Positions 8,780 through 18,097 of a DNA stretch of 64,000 nt are shown one piece after another. Origin of the DNA: Aggregatilinea lenta (GTDB taxonomy: Bacteria; Chloroflexota; Anaerolineae; Aggregatilineales; Aggregatilineaceae). A model generated the notes under the pieces. That model was not told where the DNA came from, searched no databases, and was given only the letters and a program-made list of their open reading frames with translations. Made by a program: the position numbers and the translations under genes. Position 1 is the first letter of the stretch. Each line of letters begins with the position of its first letter. The stretch is from the NCBI RefSeq assembly GCF_003569045.1, contig NZ_BFCB01000003.1:1674001-1738000 (forward strand), given 5' to 3'.

Positions 8780-9469
8780 GTGAGAATCATAAGCCGCCGT
8801 GGGGCGGCTGTTCTTTTGCTGCTACTGATCATCGCCCTGGCTGGGGTGCTGTTCGTCACGTCGCTGTGGCTCGATCCCGGCGACAAGGACGACCGTACGA
8901 CGGATCTGGTCACGCCGACGCTGGCCGCGCAGACGGCGCGCGTGTTTGCCGTCGATGCGGAGGCGTCTCGCGTGGATTTCGTGGCGATGGTTCGCGGCGT
9001 GCAGCTCAAGGGCGTATTCCCGGTCGAGTCGGGCACGATCACGCTGGAGCCGGTCGAGGAGGATCTGCGCGTGCTGGTGCAGTTGAACATCGACGTCGAT
9101 CATGTGGATACAGGAAACGCGGCAGTCGATCAGATTCTGCGGGCGGCGATGGCGACGGGCGACTATCCTATTGCGTTTTACGTGGCGACGTCGCAGGATC
9201 TGGTGCCGGTGACTGAGGAGCCGGTGAGCTTCGTGCTGGATGGCACGCTGGACGTGCATAATGTCGAGCACGCGCATACGATGGCGGTCGATGCCCAGGT
9301 CGTCGGGCCGGAGATGGACGCCATCGCCCGCTCCGATCTGGATCTGGCGAATCACGGCGTCGAGTTCCCGGCGATTTTCGGCAGTACGGCGATCACGCTG
9401 GAGGCGCACCTGAGTGCGCACGAGGGTGACGCGCTCGCCGCGACCCAGGCTGCAACGGACGCTCAATAG
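8780..9469 (+). CDS. YceI-like domain protein with N-terminal membrane anchor
   Basis: 229 residues from a GTG with AAGGAG upstream. One transmembrane helix (about 8-30) exports or anchors a domain matching the YceI lipocalin-like fold: FAVDAEASRVDFVAMVRGV, VESGTITLEP, then VDTGNAAVDQILRAAMATGDYPIAFYV and FVLDGTLDVHNVEHAHTM, in the order known for the family. YceI proteins bind isoprenoid-like lipids outside the membrane. The YceI-like N-terminal beta strand is slightly divergent. The last 7 bases overlap the convergent L,D-transpeptidase gene. Confidence 0.85.
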   Translation: MRIISRRGAAVLLLLLIIALAGVLFVTSLWLDPGDKDDRTTDLVTPTLAAQTARVFAVDAEASRVDFVAMVRGVQLKGVFPVESGTITLEPVEEDLRVLVQLNIDVDHVDTGNAAVDQILRAAMATGDYPIAFYVATSQDLVPVTEEPVSFVLDGTLDVHNVEHAHTMAVDAQVVGPEMDAIARSDLDLANHGVEFPAIFGSTAITLEAHLSAHEGDALAATQAATDAQ

Positions 9470-10500
9470 GCGCGGCTGTAGTACACGTAGACCGATCCAC
9501 CGACGCCCAGCCAGTCGTACAGCCAGTGTGCGTCGGTGATCGTCATATTCACGCAGCCGTGGCTGTGCCGGTAGCCGAAGCCGTCGTGCCAGTACGTGCC
9601 GTGCAGGCTGATGTTGCCGTCGAAGTAGAGGGCGTAGGGCACGTTTTCTAGCCGGTAGTAGTCTGGCAGGCCCTCCGCCCCGCTCATGGCGGCGTTGATC
9701 TGCTGCGTCCAGACCTCGAACACGCCTTCGCGCGTGCTCCAGTTGGGCAGGCCGGACGACACCAACGTCGCGAAGACCATCGCATCGCCCTCGTAGGCCA
9801 CCAGCACCTGCTCGTACAGGTCCACGGCCACCCAGCGCGTGCCGACCCCCTCCGGGCGTGCCACACGCTTGATCAGTCCCATGCTGCGCTGCTCGACCCA
9901 CTTGCCCGGCCCCACAAGGTACCAGTCCAGCCCGTCGACGTTGACCGTGCTGTAGACATAAGTCAGCGTGTAGCGCGTAACCTTCATTTCCGGCGTCTGG
10001 ACCGGCGCGCCGCCGGGGCGGTCGCTGGCGTAGCCGTGCTTCAGAATCCACCCAAACGGGCGCGGCGGCTCAGCCTGGATGAACATGCCGGTGAACAGCG
10101 ACGGCTGCACGTAGGCCAGATGCTCTTCCGCGACGTACTCGCCGGGGTTGATCTCCACCCAGCCTTCGCGCACGCTGCGCGGCGTGATGAAGTTGAAACC
10201 CGCGTCGATAGTGTGGAGCACGCGCCCGCCGCCTGGCGCGCTGAGCACCTGGACCGGGTGAGCGGCGATCACGCGCATGAAGGTGTACCCGGCGACCGTG
10301 CCGTGGTCGATGGCAATCGCGGCCACGGGCGGCTGTGGATCGGCGGCCATCTCGGCGTCGCAGTCGGGGGAGGCGAACGCATCGGCGGTGAAGCCCTGGC
10401 AGGCGTTGCGCAGGGACGGGGCGGCTTCGGTGGCGGCGTGGATCGGGACCAGCGCCCCAGCGAGCAGCAGGAACGCCAGGATCAGGCGGGCATGGTACAT
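9463..10500 (-). CDS. L,D-transpeptidase (YkuD family), secreted
   Basis: 345 residues with a signal peptide (about 1-22, cut near HAA). The catalytic YkuD signature is seen as H300-G-T-x-W, then S-H-G-C316-V-N, close to the C terminus. An SH3-like segment probably lies between residues 70 and 130 (VQVLSAPGGG to WVEINPGEYV). The enzyme forms 3-3 cross-links in peptidoglycan or attaches proteins to it, outside the membrane. Start supported by GGAGG six bases upstream. Convergent with the YceI gene, overlapping by 7 bases. Confidence 0.9.
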   Translation of the reverse strand: MYHARLILAFLLLAGALVPIHAATEAAPSLRNACQGFTADAFASPDCDAEMAADPQPPVAAIAIDHGTVAGYTFMRVIAAHPVQVLSAPGGGRVLHTIDAGFNFITPRSVREGWVEINPGEYVAEEHLAYVQPSLFTGMFIQAEPPRPFGWILKHGYASDRPGGAPVQTPEMKVTRYTLTYVYSTVNVDGLDWYLVGPGKWVEQRSMGLIKRVARPEGVGTRWVAVDLYEQVLVAYEGDAMVFATLVSSGLPNWSTREGVFEVWTQQINAAMSGAEGLPDYYRLENVPYALYFDGNISLHGTYWHDGFGYRHSHGCVNMTITDAHWLYDWLGVGGSVYVYYSRAY

Positions 10501-10567
10501 TGTCAGCCTCCGGTCGATAGGTACAGGATCGGCGTGAGGTGCGGTTTGAGTCAGTTATACCGGAAGG

Positions 10568-11905
10568 TCAGGCCGCGCTGCCAGCCGTTTGCCGGGCGGA
10601 ACCCCTGCGCGAGGCCGCCCAATCCCACAGCGCGACCAGCGCGGCGGCGGCGGAGATCCACCAGACCGGCTCGGCGGGGAACAGGTAGCGGGGCAGGGCC
10701 AGCAAAAAGAGGTGAACCAGCGTGGTATACAGCGCGAAGCCCAGCAGCGGCAGCGTGCTGCGCCAGCGGCGGCGCGTGATCCACATGCCCGCCGCGCCCG
10801 CGACGAGGGCGGTATAGTGGAACAGGTAGAGCGCCAGCTTGGGCCAGAAGCCCTGCCCGCCGACCAGATCGCGCAGGCCGTTCAGCGAACGGTCGTCCGT
10901 GAGCCAATCGCGCGCCATGTCTTTGAGGCTCGGTCCGTCGAAGAAGGTCGTGCCGTGGGGCTGCAAATAGGCGCTGGCAAGCTGTTTCACGCGGCGAGTC
11001 ACGTAGCCCACCGGATCTTCGGAGATGGCGCGCTGTGCGCCGGTCAGGAAGACGTCGTCACGGTCGGGGTTGGTCAGCTCATCGGGCGAGAGTTCCGGCA
11101 CGTCTTCCGCGAGCTGCTGGTCAGTCGCTTCCGGCCCTTCCCACTCGCGCGCGCCGATGTACAGGAACGACGCGAAGCCGTCCCCGCCGATCACGAACGT
11201 ATCCCACGCGACGACGTTATAGATCGTCCAGGTGGAGACGACCAAAGCGAACGGCACGATCAGTGCAGCGGCCTGCGCCAGCCCATGCCGCCAGCCGCGC
11301 AGCAGGATCAGGTGGATCGCGAGGCCGAGCGGGAACAGCAGCGGGATCGCACGGGTCAGCGTCGCCAGCCCGAAGACGACCCCGGCGACGGCCAGCGCGC
11401 GCCACGGTGGGCGCTCCGGCGCGTCGGGCAGCGCGGCGAAGTCCACGTACAGCCACAGCGCGCCCATGACGAAGAAGATGTACAACGTCTCGGTGAGCAC
11501 TTGCGCCGCTTCGACGATGAACGCCGGGCCAACGGCCAGGGCTGCCGCCGCCAGCAAGCCCGCGCGTCGGTCTTTGCTGGCGGTCCAGGCGAGGCGGTAG
11601 GCGAAATAGCAGGTGAGCGTGCTGAGGATCGCCTGGCAGAGCCGGATCGCGATGATGGCCGCGCCGTGCGGCGAGAGCAGCCATTCCCACGCGCCGATAA
11701 ACAGCAGGTAGAGCGGGGCGGTGGTCGGCGGGCCGGGCAGGTCGTCGGTGACCATCCAGATCCCATTTTGCAGGTACCATGCCGAGTCATTGCCCGCGCC
11801 GAACACGGCCTCGTGATCCTGCGTGATGCCATGCGCCAGCCGTAGCAGCAGGGCCACGGCCAGGATAACCAGCAGGACCCGGTGCGTGCGTAAGTGACCG
11901 GTCAC
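10568..11905 (-). CDS. GT39-type polytopic glycosyltransferase
   Basis: 445 residues with about ten transmembrane helices. The first loop carries the acidic, aromatic sequence expected for GT-C enzymes (QDHEAVFGAGNDSAWYLQNG), which use polyprenyl-phosphate sugars to glycosylate lipids or proteins on the outer face of the membrane. The GTG start overlaps the stop of the upstream glycosyltransferase by 4 bases (GTGA), so the two are translationally coupled. Acceptor unknown. Confidence 0.82.
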   Translation of the reverse strand: MTGHLRTHRVLLVILAVALLLRLAHGITQDHEAVFGAGNDSAWYLQNGIWMVTDDLPGPPTTAPLYLLFIGAWEWLLSPHGAAIIAIRLCQAILSTLTCYFAYRLAWTASKDRRAGLLAAAALAVGPAFIVEAAQVLTETLYIFFVMGALWLYVDFAALPDAPERPPWRALAVAGVVFGLATLTRAIPLLFPLGLAIHLILLRGWRHGLAQAAALIVPFALVVSTWTIYNVVAWDTFVIGGDGFASFLYIGAREWEGPEATDQQLAEDVPELSPDELTNPDRDDVFLTGAQRAISEDPVGYVTRRVKQLASAYLQPHGTTFFDGPSLKDMARDWLTDDRSLNGLRDLVGGQGFWPKLALYLFHYTALVAGAAGMWITRRRWRSTLPLLGFALYTTLVHLFLLALPRYLFPAEPVWWISAAAALVALWDWAASRRGSARQTAGSAA

Positions 11906-13455
11906 GGCTGGTCCGGCTCGAAGCGGTACAGCTCGTACTGGGTCCCCGGTACGGTGGCGGCCAGCACGAAGCGCGAATCGACTTCCTCGCCGTGGTACAG
12001 CGCGTCGATTGAGGGGCGAGCGGGCGGCATGAGCAGGTAGTCCACGCCGTAGCGCCCCGCCGCTTCCAGTACGGTGTCGCGGTCATCGAAGGGGATCACG
12101 ACCGACTTCACCCCCAGGAAGCTCAGCATGAACTGGTCCTGGTTCATGAGCACGATGTCGCCGTCGCCGTTCGTGTCCGGCAGGGTGCGCACAGTCGCCA
12201 CAACCTGACGCATGTCGTCCACGTATGTATTGGTAAAGCGCACATCGGCGCGCACCATCTCGACCGCGTTAGCGGTCATCAGCACCAGCGCGAGACCCAT
12301 CGCGCCCAGCAGCAGGCGGCGCTCCGGGACGGCGCGCTCCATGACGATCGCGCCCAGCGGGATCAGCAGCGGCACGAGCGAGAGGTACGCTTTTTTGAAG
12401 CTGCCGCCCTGGCTCATGTAGGGGTTGATGACGGTGTAGAAGACGAAAAAGCCGAGCAGCAGGATCAGCGTGGGCGCGAGGGTTAGCAGGCGATCCCGGT
12501 CGCGGCGCGCGGCCAGCCACAGCAGTCCGCCGATCATCGGCACAGGCAGGAACACATCCAGGCCGGTGTAGAGCAGCTTGACGCTGGCGGCCATTTCGAA
12601 CAGGCGCTTGGCGACGATTGCACTCAGGCTCTTCGAGGCGCGCAGGGTACTCCAGGTGAAGTGCGGCTCGTAGGCGTACTGCTCGCGGATGTCGTCCCAG
12701 AAGGCGAACTGGCTCTGGTTGGGTGGGGTCAGCCAGCCGAACTCATGCAGGTTGCGCGCCAGCCAGGGCGCGACGACGATCCCGGCGACGACGATCGGCA
12801 GCAGCAGCGTAACGGGCTTCGCGCGCAGCGCGGACGGGCGCACGATCGCGTACAACGCGGCGGTGACGACCAGCATCGGCAGAAGCAGGATCGCCTCGCT
12901 GCGGGTGAGGTAGGCCAGCCCCGCCAGCAGGCCGCTGCCCGCCAGCGTGCGCGGATCGCCGGTTCGCATACCGCGCACCAGCAGCATGATCGCGCCGCAG
13001 ACAAACAGTGCGTTGGGGATCAGCGTGTTGGTGCGCACGGAGTTCAGCACCAGCTCCGGCAGCACAGCGACCGCCGCTGCCGCGAACAGGCCCGCCAACT
13101 CCGAGCCGCCCAACTGCCGCGTGGCCGCATAGGCGAGCAGGGGCAGGAGCGCCCCGAGCACGACGAACGGGGCCAGCGCGGCGTGCACGCTGACGCCGAA
13201 AAGGGTCATACCACCCGCCGCAATGACGCCGGTCAGCGGCATCCACCAGTCGATCGGGTGGACGACGGCGTCAGGCTTAGCGTAGAACTGCCAGATGTAG
13301 TCGATCTGGAAGCCGTGCCCCGCCGTTAGCTCGCGTCCAAGATTATAATAGTGATTGGGATCGGCAATGCCGGGGTGCGCGACGAATGCCGCCAGCCCTG
13401 CACGCAGGATCAGCGCGGCAAGACAAATCAGTGCGAGCTTGTGCCAGAGTTTCAT
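11902..13455 (-). CDS. GT39-type polytopic glycosyltransferase
   Basis: 517 residues from ATG at 13455. The frame continues upstream but that part is antisense to the next gene and is not coding. Begins with a membrane helix (MKLWHKLALICLAALILRAG), then a short loop with DPNHYYNLGRELTAGHGF, the ArnT/PMT-like region with an acidic residue, and about ten more helices. The C-terminal extracellular part (NGDGDIVLMNQDQFMLSFLG) fits the family. Probably works with the coupled enzyme at 10568-11905 on cell-envelope glycans. Confidence 0.82.
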   Translation of the reverse strand: MKLWHKLALICLAALILRAGLAAFVAHPGIADPNHYYNLGRELTAGHGFQIDYIWQFYAKPDAVVHPIDWWMPLTGVIAAGGMTLFGVSVHAALAPFVVLGALLPLLAYAATRQLGGSELAGLFAAAAVAVLPELVLNSVRTNTLIPNALFVCGAIMLLVRGMRTGDPRTLAGSGLLAGLAYLTRSEAILLLPMLVVTAALYAIVRPSALRAKPVTLLLPIVVAGIVVAPWLARNLHEFGWLTPPNQSQFAFWDDIREQYAYEPHFTWSTLRASKSLSAIVAKRLFEMAASVKLLYTGLDVFLPVPMIGGLLWLAARRDRDRLLTLAPTLILLLGFFVFYTVINPYMSQGGSFKKAYLSLVPLLIPLGAIVMERAVPERRLLLGAMGLALVLMTANAVEMVRADVRFTNTYVDDMRQVVATVRTLPDTNGDGDIVLMNQDQFMLSFLGVKSVVIPFDDRDTVLEAAGRYGVDYLLMPPARPSIDALYHGEEVDSRFVLAATVPGTQYELYRFEPDQP

Positions 13456-13683
13456 ACGGCGTGCCTTTGGGCGCTCGTCCGGGTTACTACACATAGAACA
13501 CGCCACGCAGGTGAGATACGCTGGCGATTGTAGTGGACTTTGCCGTTTTTTCAAGGTGCAGCGACCGGCGGTGGACGTACGTTTGCCCGCCGCCGCCGGG
13601 GTGGTCACCCGGGTTGCTGTCTCGTCATTTGATACCTGAGCCACGACACGACCGCCATCCGTGGCGCTGTAGGGGAAAACGAT

Positions 13684-14907
13684 ATGATCATCCGTGAGCC
13701 ACGGGTCCACGCGACCTATTACTACCTGCGCGAGCTGCCCGGCGAAAGCTCGACTCGTGTCCAGGCCCGGCACGAGGCGTTCGTCGCCGACCTGCACGCC
13801 ATGCACCAGGCGATTACGGGCTGGCTGGCGATGCCCGCCGCGCCCGACCTGCCGCCGGTGCCCACCTGGGATTCGCCCGCGCCGCTCTCGCCGCGCCCGA
13901 TCATGCGGACCGGCGTGCTGGCAGGCCGCACCAACGCCTCGGCGCGCATGGTTGCGCAGGTGCTGCGGGATATGCTGCTGCTGCACGTTGTCGTGGAGCG
14001 GTCGGGCGATCACGAGCAGGACGTCTGGACCATGCTCGACGCCTCGCTGGGCAATATGCCGACCACGCCCTCGTGGATCCACACCACGCGCTACTGGTGC
14101 GGCATCGCGACGCGCCCGCCGGAAGACCTGGACCAGAGGCGCTCACAGCCGGTGCGCACACCCTACGGCGTGCTGTGCCTCGCGCCCGATTCGCAGCCGA
14201 ACCTGCTGATCTACCCCGACGTGCATACCGGCGAACGCGCCAATGGCTTTTTGGATGCGCTGGCGGCGGAGATCGACTGGTACTCGGTCGAGGCGCATCA
14301 CCGCCTGGAAGCCTACGAGGATATGGCTGCTCGCTCGACGCGCGCGCAGCAGACCGCGCTCGACCGGGTGGCGCATTCCGTGCGCGACTGGACTGCGCCG
14401 AACGGTCCGGACCGGATGCGCTCGCTGCTGCCGCTCCAGGCCGACCTGGAGGTATTGGAGACGACGCAGAACGGTTTACTGGCCGACCGCGCCGCGACGG
14501 AAGCCAGCGCACGCGAGGTCCAGGTATTGGCACAGCAGTTCCGGCTGGCGCTGATGCACACCGGCCTGTGGGACACCGCGCCGACGGTGTGGGAGGCGCG
14601 TGCTACCGCCATCGACCAGGTGCGCGATCGCATTGCGGCAGATCTGCACCTGATCGACCTGTCGCTGCAGCGCACGCAGTTGATGCTGGGCAGCCTGCAA
14701 ATGCGCGTGGCGCTGCTGCAAACAGAGCGCGAGCGTATGTTGTTTTTCCTCGTCGGCGCGATCGGGCTGGCGCTGCTGGCCGTGCTGGTGGTGGACAGCG
14801 ACGTGGTGACAATGCTGATCCGGCTGGCGGTGCTGGTGCTGATCGCCGTGGGCGGCTGGTGGGTGTGGCAGCGGCGCGGGCCGAAAGGCGGCACGCCGAC
14901 CGGGTAG
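13684..14907 (+). CDS. Uncharacterised protein with two C-terminal TM helices (CATRA-like?)
   Basis: 407 residues; a GGGGA ribosome site 8 bases before ATG supports the start. The N-terminal 230 residues look globular (VHATYYYLRELPGESSTRVQ; RDMLLLHVVVERSGDHEQD; WTMLDASLGNM). Residues 230-350 are predicted helical. Two transmembrane helices close the protein (about 355-373 and 378-395, ending RRG). I do not securely recognise the family. The plan, a globular domain, a helical region and two terminal membrane helices, and some local patterns recall CATRA-type proteins of predicted conflict systems, but this is a weak resemblance from memory. It faces a TIR-domain gene 33 bases away, tail to tail, which strengthens the idea of a defence module. 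Not operonic with the divergent glycosyltransferases. Confidence 0.55.
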   Translation: MIIREPRVHATYYYLRELPGESSTRVQARHEAFVADLHAMHQAITGWLAMPAAPDLPPVPTWDSPAPLSPRPIMRTGVLAGRTNASARMVAQVLRDMLLLHVVVERSGDHEQDVWTMLDASLGNMPTTPSWIHTTRYWCGIATRPPEDLDQRRSQPVRTPYGVLCLAPDSQPNLLIYPDVHTGERANGFLDALAAEIDWYSVEAHHRLEAYEDMAARSTRAQQTALDRVAHSVRDWTAPNGPDRMRSLLPLQADLEVLETTQNGLLADRAATEASAREVQVLAQQFRLALMHTGLWDTAPTVWEARATAIDQVRDRIAADLHLIDLSLQRTQLMLGSLQMRVALLQTERERMLFFLVGAIGLALLAVLVVDSDVVTMLIRLAVLVLIAVGGWWVWQRRGPKGGTPTG

Positions 14908-14940
14908 CCTGGGGACGTTTTGTTCGCCCTGGTCCGCCAG

Positions 14941-16308
14941 TTACCGGATGGCCCACAAAAAGTAGGTTTCATCCTGCTTCAGCGGCAGCTTTTCGATGAG
15001 GTACCTGGCGTATGCGGGAGTCGCTGCCAGCAAGTCCCCGGAATAGCCCCGGAACTGAACGGTATTGCCCGTCTTGACGATGCCATAGATCGCCAGTTTC
15101 CAATTGGACCGGAGACCGGCGGTAGGCCATACGGCGTCGAGATCGCCCCGAAGTTGGGCGATCCGTGCCGTGATTTCCTCCTGGATGGCTACCCGTTGGC
15201 CCGCAAAGTCGTCGCGGGCAAAGCAGGCGCGCAGCGCATCGATTCGCATCGCCAGGAATTGCGCGGCGTCTCGGACGGATGACCAGCCGCCCAGTGTGTC
15301 CAGCGAAACGCCTTCAACGACGGGCAGCGCCAACTCCATTAGCGGCTTGAATTCGGGATAGTCCAGGATGAGGGCGTCGTTGGGATGTATGGCGCGGTGC
15401 CAGGTGTCGCGCGGGGGGCACTCCGTCCAATCCACGTGTTCCTGTATCGACTCGTAAGGTAGTTGCCCGCCGTCAACCGGATCAGCGTCCCAGTCCGAGA
15501 AGTTAAACTCACCGGCCAGAGGTTGGAACGTAACGATCCCTTGCGCCGCTAGCCCGCCGGTGGCCCGGAGCCAGTCGCGCAGCGCGCCGTTGTCCGCTGT
15601 GAAGTAGGCCATTCCTCCGTAGACGGCTTCGTACGAGCCGAAGCCCTCGTAGCCATAACTGATCAAATTGGTATCGACGACATACAGCTTCAGATCTTCG
15701 TCTTGATCGGCTGTTTCCCAGAACGCGATGTTAGGCGTCACCATGAGCAGCCGCCGGGTGATCGCCTCCAGATCGGGATACGAGCGGATACACACCCCAA
15801 CGCACAGCGGCGCTGATGTCTGCCTGCGCGCACGGATCGCGTCGATCAACGGCTTGTATGTGGGGTCGATATACGTAGATTGACGGAACATATATTTGCG
15901 CAGGTGAACCGATTTGACGTGGTGCGTTGTGATCTGGGTGACGTATTTGGCCAGAGCACTGTAGAACTTCGCCGGGGGCAACTGCCCGTCCTGTATGTCG
16001 GCGAGTTGGATGTCTTCGACGGCGGGCCAGATCTTGCCCGCCAACAGGAGGGGGAAAAGCGGCTTGTTTTTAGTCTGGGCAAGCGCAAGCTCGCGCCTGA
16101 CCCAGGATGACTCGTGTGCGTGGGGCGACATGATCAGGATGAATGCACCGCAGTCGTCGATATTTTGCTCGATAACGTCTGCCCACTTCGTTCCATAGTC
16201 AATCTTGTCGTCTATCCAGACGGCAAAGCCCATATCCTCCAGCGTTCTGGCCAGCAGGTGCGCATAGCCACTATCCTCGCGGCTGTAGCTGATGACTGCA
16301 TGCGACAT
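14941..16308 (-). CDS. TIR-domain protein with unknown C-terminal domain
   Basis: 455 residues. Residues 1 to about 130 are a TIR domain: MSHAVISYSREDSGYAHLLA, then WIDDKIDYGTKWADVIEQNI, FILIMSPHAHESSWVRREL and PLFPLLLAG. The Glu of WVRREL occupies the place of the NAD-cleaving glutamate of enzymatic TIRs. Residues 165-455 form a domain I do not recognise, with CVGVCIRSYPDLEAITRRLL and a GYEGFGSYEAVYGGMAYF aromatic stretch. Known TIR proteins of this kind act as NADase effectors or signalling adaptors. The ribosome site is weak. Convergent with the two-TM gene at 13684, which could be its membrane partner (inference). Confidence 0.85.
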   Translation of the reverse strand: MSHAVISYSREDSGYAHLLARTLEDMGFAVWIDDKIDYGTKWADVIEQNIDDCGAFILIMSPHAHESSWVRRELALAQTKNKPLFPLLLAGKIWPAVEDIQLADIQDGQLPPAKFYSALAKYVTQITTHHVKSVHLRKYMFRQSTYIDPTYKPLIDAIRARRQTSAPLCVGVCIRSYPDLEAITRRLLMVTPNIAFWETADQDEDLKLYVVDTNLISYGYEGFGSYEAVYGGMAYFTADNGALRDWLRATGGLAAQGIVTFQPLAGEFNFSDWDADPVDGGQLPYESIQEHVDWTECPPRDTWHRAIHPNDALILDYPEFKPLMELALPVVEGVSLDTLGGWSSVRDAAQFLAMRIDALRACFARDDFAGQRVAIQEEITARIAQLRGDLDAVWPTAGLRSNWKLAIYGIVKTGNTVQFRGYSGDLLAATPAYARYLIEKLPLKQDETYFLWAIR

Positions 16309-16440
16309 CGGTTTTTCCCGGTCCAGTAGTGTTGTAAGACGTGAAGCATGGAATAAGTGCTTGTGCCATATGTCGGTTGATCGTCAGGGTAACCCGTCTG
16401 GCCGATCTCAGGTGGTCGCAGCTTGCACTGGTGCCGGCGC

Positions 16441-17943
16441 TTACTCGACCGCCCGCAGCGCCGGATACAGTGCCCGGTACCGCGCCAACCTCTCGGCGTA
16501 GGTGTCGGCGGCTGTCAGGTCCGGCTCCTCGCCGGGGCCATAGCGCACGGCCAGCGCGATCGCCTGGTCCAGATCGTAAAAAACCTTCGACCCGACCCCC
16601 GCCAGCATCGCTGCGCCGAGCGCGGTGTGCTCCGATCCCGTGACCGTTTGCAGCCCAACACCTAACGCATTCGCGATGATCTGCCGCCACAACGTACTCT
16701 TGGAGCCGCCCCCGCCGATCAGGAAGTGATCCGGGACCGGCCCGGCGGCGCGCAGCGTGTCCAGGCAGTCGCGGAAGGCAAAGGCTACGCCTTCGAGCAC
16801 GGCGCGCGTCATATGCGCGGGCGTGTGACGCAGCGTCAGACCGTGGAACGCGCCGGTCGCGTGCGGATCCATGTGCGGCGTGCGCTCGCCCTCCAGGTAG
16901 GGCAGAAACGTCAGCCCTTCCGCACCCGCCGGAATCGCAGCCGCTTCGGCGGTCAGGGTGTCGTAGGGAAGCGATCCGTCCCGGTTGAGCGTGTTGCGCC
17001 ACCAGCGCAGGGCGATCCCGCCGTTAAGGATGGCGCCCATCGTGTACCAGCGGCCCGGCATCGCGTGGCAGAACGTGTTCAGCCGCAGGCCGGGGTCGAT
17101 CTGGGGGCGGCTGGAGATGATCGTCATCTGGCCACCCGTGCCGAGCGTGATCACGCCGCGACCCGGCTCTGCGACGCCCGCGCCGACCAGCAGCGCCGCC
17201 TGGTCTGCCGCGCCCGCGACGACCGGAATGCCGGGCCGCAGGCCGAGTTGCTCGGCGGCGTCGGGCCGCAGCCTGCCGACTACGCTCGCCGATTCGGAGA
17301 CCGGCGGCAGCACCTCCGACGACACGCCGCAGGCTCCCGCCAGCACGTCCGACCAGTCCCGCTGCCGGATGTCGAATAACCACGTCGCCGAGGCGTCGCT
17401 CGGCTCGCTGACGATCTCGCCCGTCAGGCACAGCGTCAGGTAGTCTTTGGGTTGGAGCACGGCCCGCGTCTGCGCCAGTGTGTCCGGCTCGGCCTGCGCG
17501 ATCCATGCGAGCGTGGCCCCCATGAAGCCCGGCGAGAGGCGGTTGCCCGCGATCTCCGCGATTTGCTCCGGCGAGACGCGCGCCTGGATGTCAGCGCACA
17601 GGTTGGCGCTGCGCCGATCCATCCAGATGATCGCGGGACGCAGCGGTTTCAGAGTCGCGCCCACCAGCACCCCGCCGTGCATCTGCCCGGTGAGACCGAT
17701 GCCCTGGACGTGTACCGGGGCAATGCCTGCCTGACGCAGCGCATCGCGCACGGCTCCGGCCACCGCCGCCCACCACGCGTCGGGATCTTGCTCCGCCCAA
17801 CCGGGACGCGGTGTCAGCACCGGGTAGCCGTACTGCCCAACGCCGCGAAGCTGGCCGTTCGCGTCGAGCACGACGCACTTGGCGCTCTGCGTGCCGACGT
17901 CGATGCCTAGCGTGATGTCGATATGCTGCGGGCTGGTTTGCAT
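16441..17943 (-). CDS. xylB: Xylulokinase (FGGY family)
   Basis: 500 residues, normal length. Phosphorylates D-xylulose with ATP, feeding the pentose phosphate pathway. Seen: the N-terminal phosphate-binding motif LGIDVGTQSAKCVVLD, the substrate loop GLTGQMHGGV, IWMDRRS, the VVAGAADQAA segment with the catalytic Asp, the TLGTGGQ loop and the C-terminal GGGGSKSTLWRQIIANAL FGGY signature. AAGGATGG upstream of ATG supports the start. No xylose isomerase is seen nearby, so the kinase may serve another ketose. An inverted repeat in its upstream region may be its operator. Confidence 0.92.
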   Translation of the reverse strand: MQTSPQHIDITLGIDVGTQSAKCVVLDANGQLRGVGQYGYPVLTPRPGWAEQDPDAWWAAVAGAVRDALRQAGIAPVHVQGIGLTGQMHGGVLVGATLKPLRPAIIWMDRRSANLCADIQARVSPEQIAEIAGNRLSPGFMGATLAWIAQAEPDTLAQTRAVLQPKDYLTLCLTGEIVSEPSDASATWLFDIRQRDWSDVLAGACGVSSEVLPPVSESASVVGRLRPDAAEQLGLRPGIPVVAGAADQAALLVGAGVAEPGRGVITLGTGGQMTIISSRPQIDPGLRLNTFCHAMPGRWYTMGAILNGGIALRWWRNTLNRDGSLPYDTLTAEAAAIPAGAEGLTFLPYLEGERTPHMDPHATGAFHGLTLRHTPAHMTRAVLEGVAFAFRDCLDTLRAAGPVPDHFLIGGGGSKSTLWRQIIANALGVGLQTVTGSEHTALGAAMLAGVGSKVFYDLDQAIALAVRYGPGEEPDLTAADTYAERLARYRALYPALRAVE

Positions 17944-18006
17944 GGTGAGCCATCCTTAAACTTTTGAAGTCATAAATACTGCTGGCGCGATGCAGGGGGT
18001 AATTGT

Positions 18007-18074
18007 TTCGCCTATAAGTATAAGCGGGGATTGGCGTATAATCTATTCCAACCTGCTTATATTTATTAGGCGAA
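18007..18074. promoter_or_regulatory. Divergent promoter region with a ~20-bp imperfect inverted repeat around a TATAAT box
   Basis: Left arm TTCGCCTATAAGTATAAGC (18007-18025) and right arm GCTTATATTTATTAGGCGAA (18055-18074) are inverted copies differing by one indel and one mismatch. A TATAAT at 18037-18042, on the recombinase strand, sits between them. No good -35 is seen. The arms could be operators for a sugar repressor controlling xylB, or binding sites of the adjacent tyrosine recombinase. Confidence 0.55.
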
Positions 18075-18097
18075 GCATTCGTTCGAGCGAGAGAGTC

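Noticed and set aside
13456-14082. N-terminal extension of the GT39 gene beyond ATG 13455
   Set aside because: The extension is antisense to the 13684 gene and the membrane-enzyme similarity begins at 13455.
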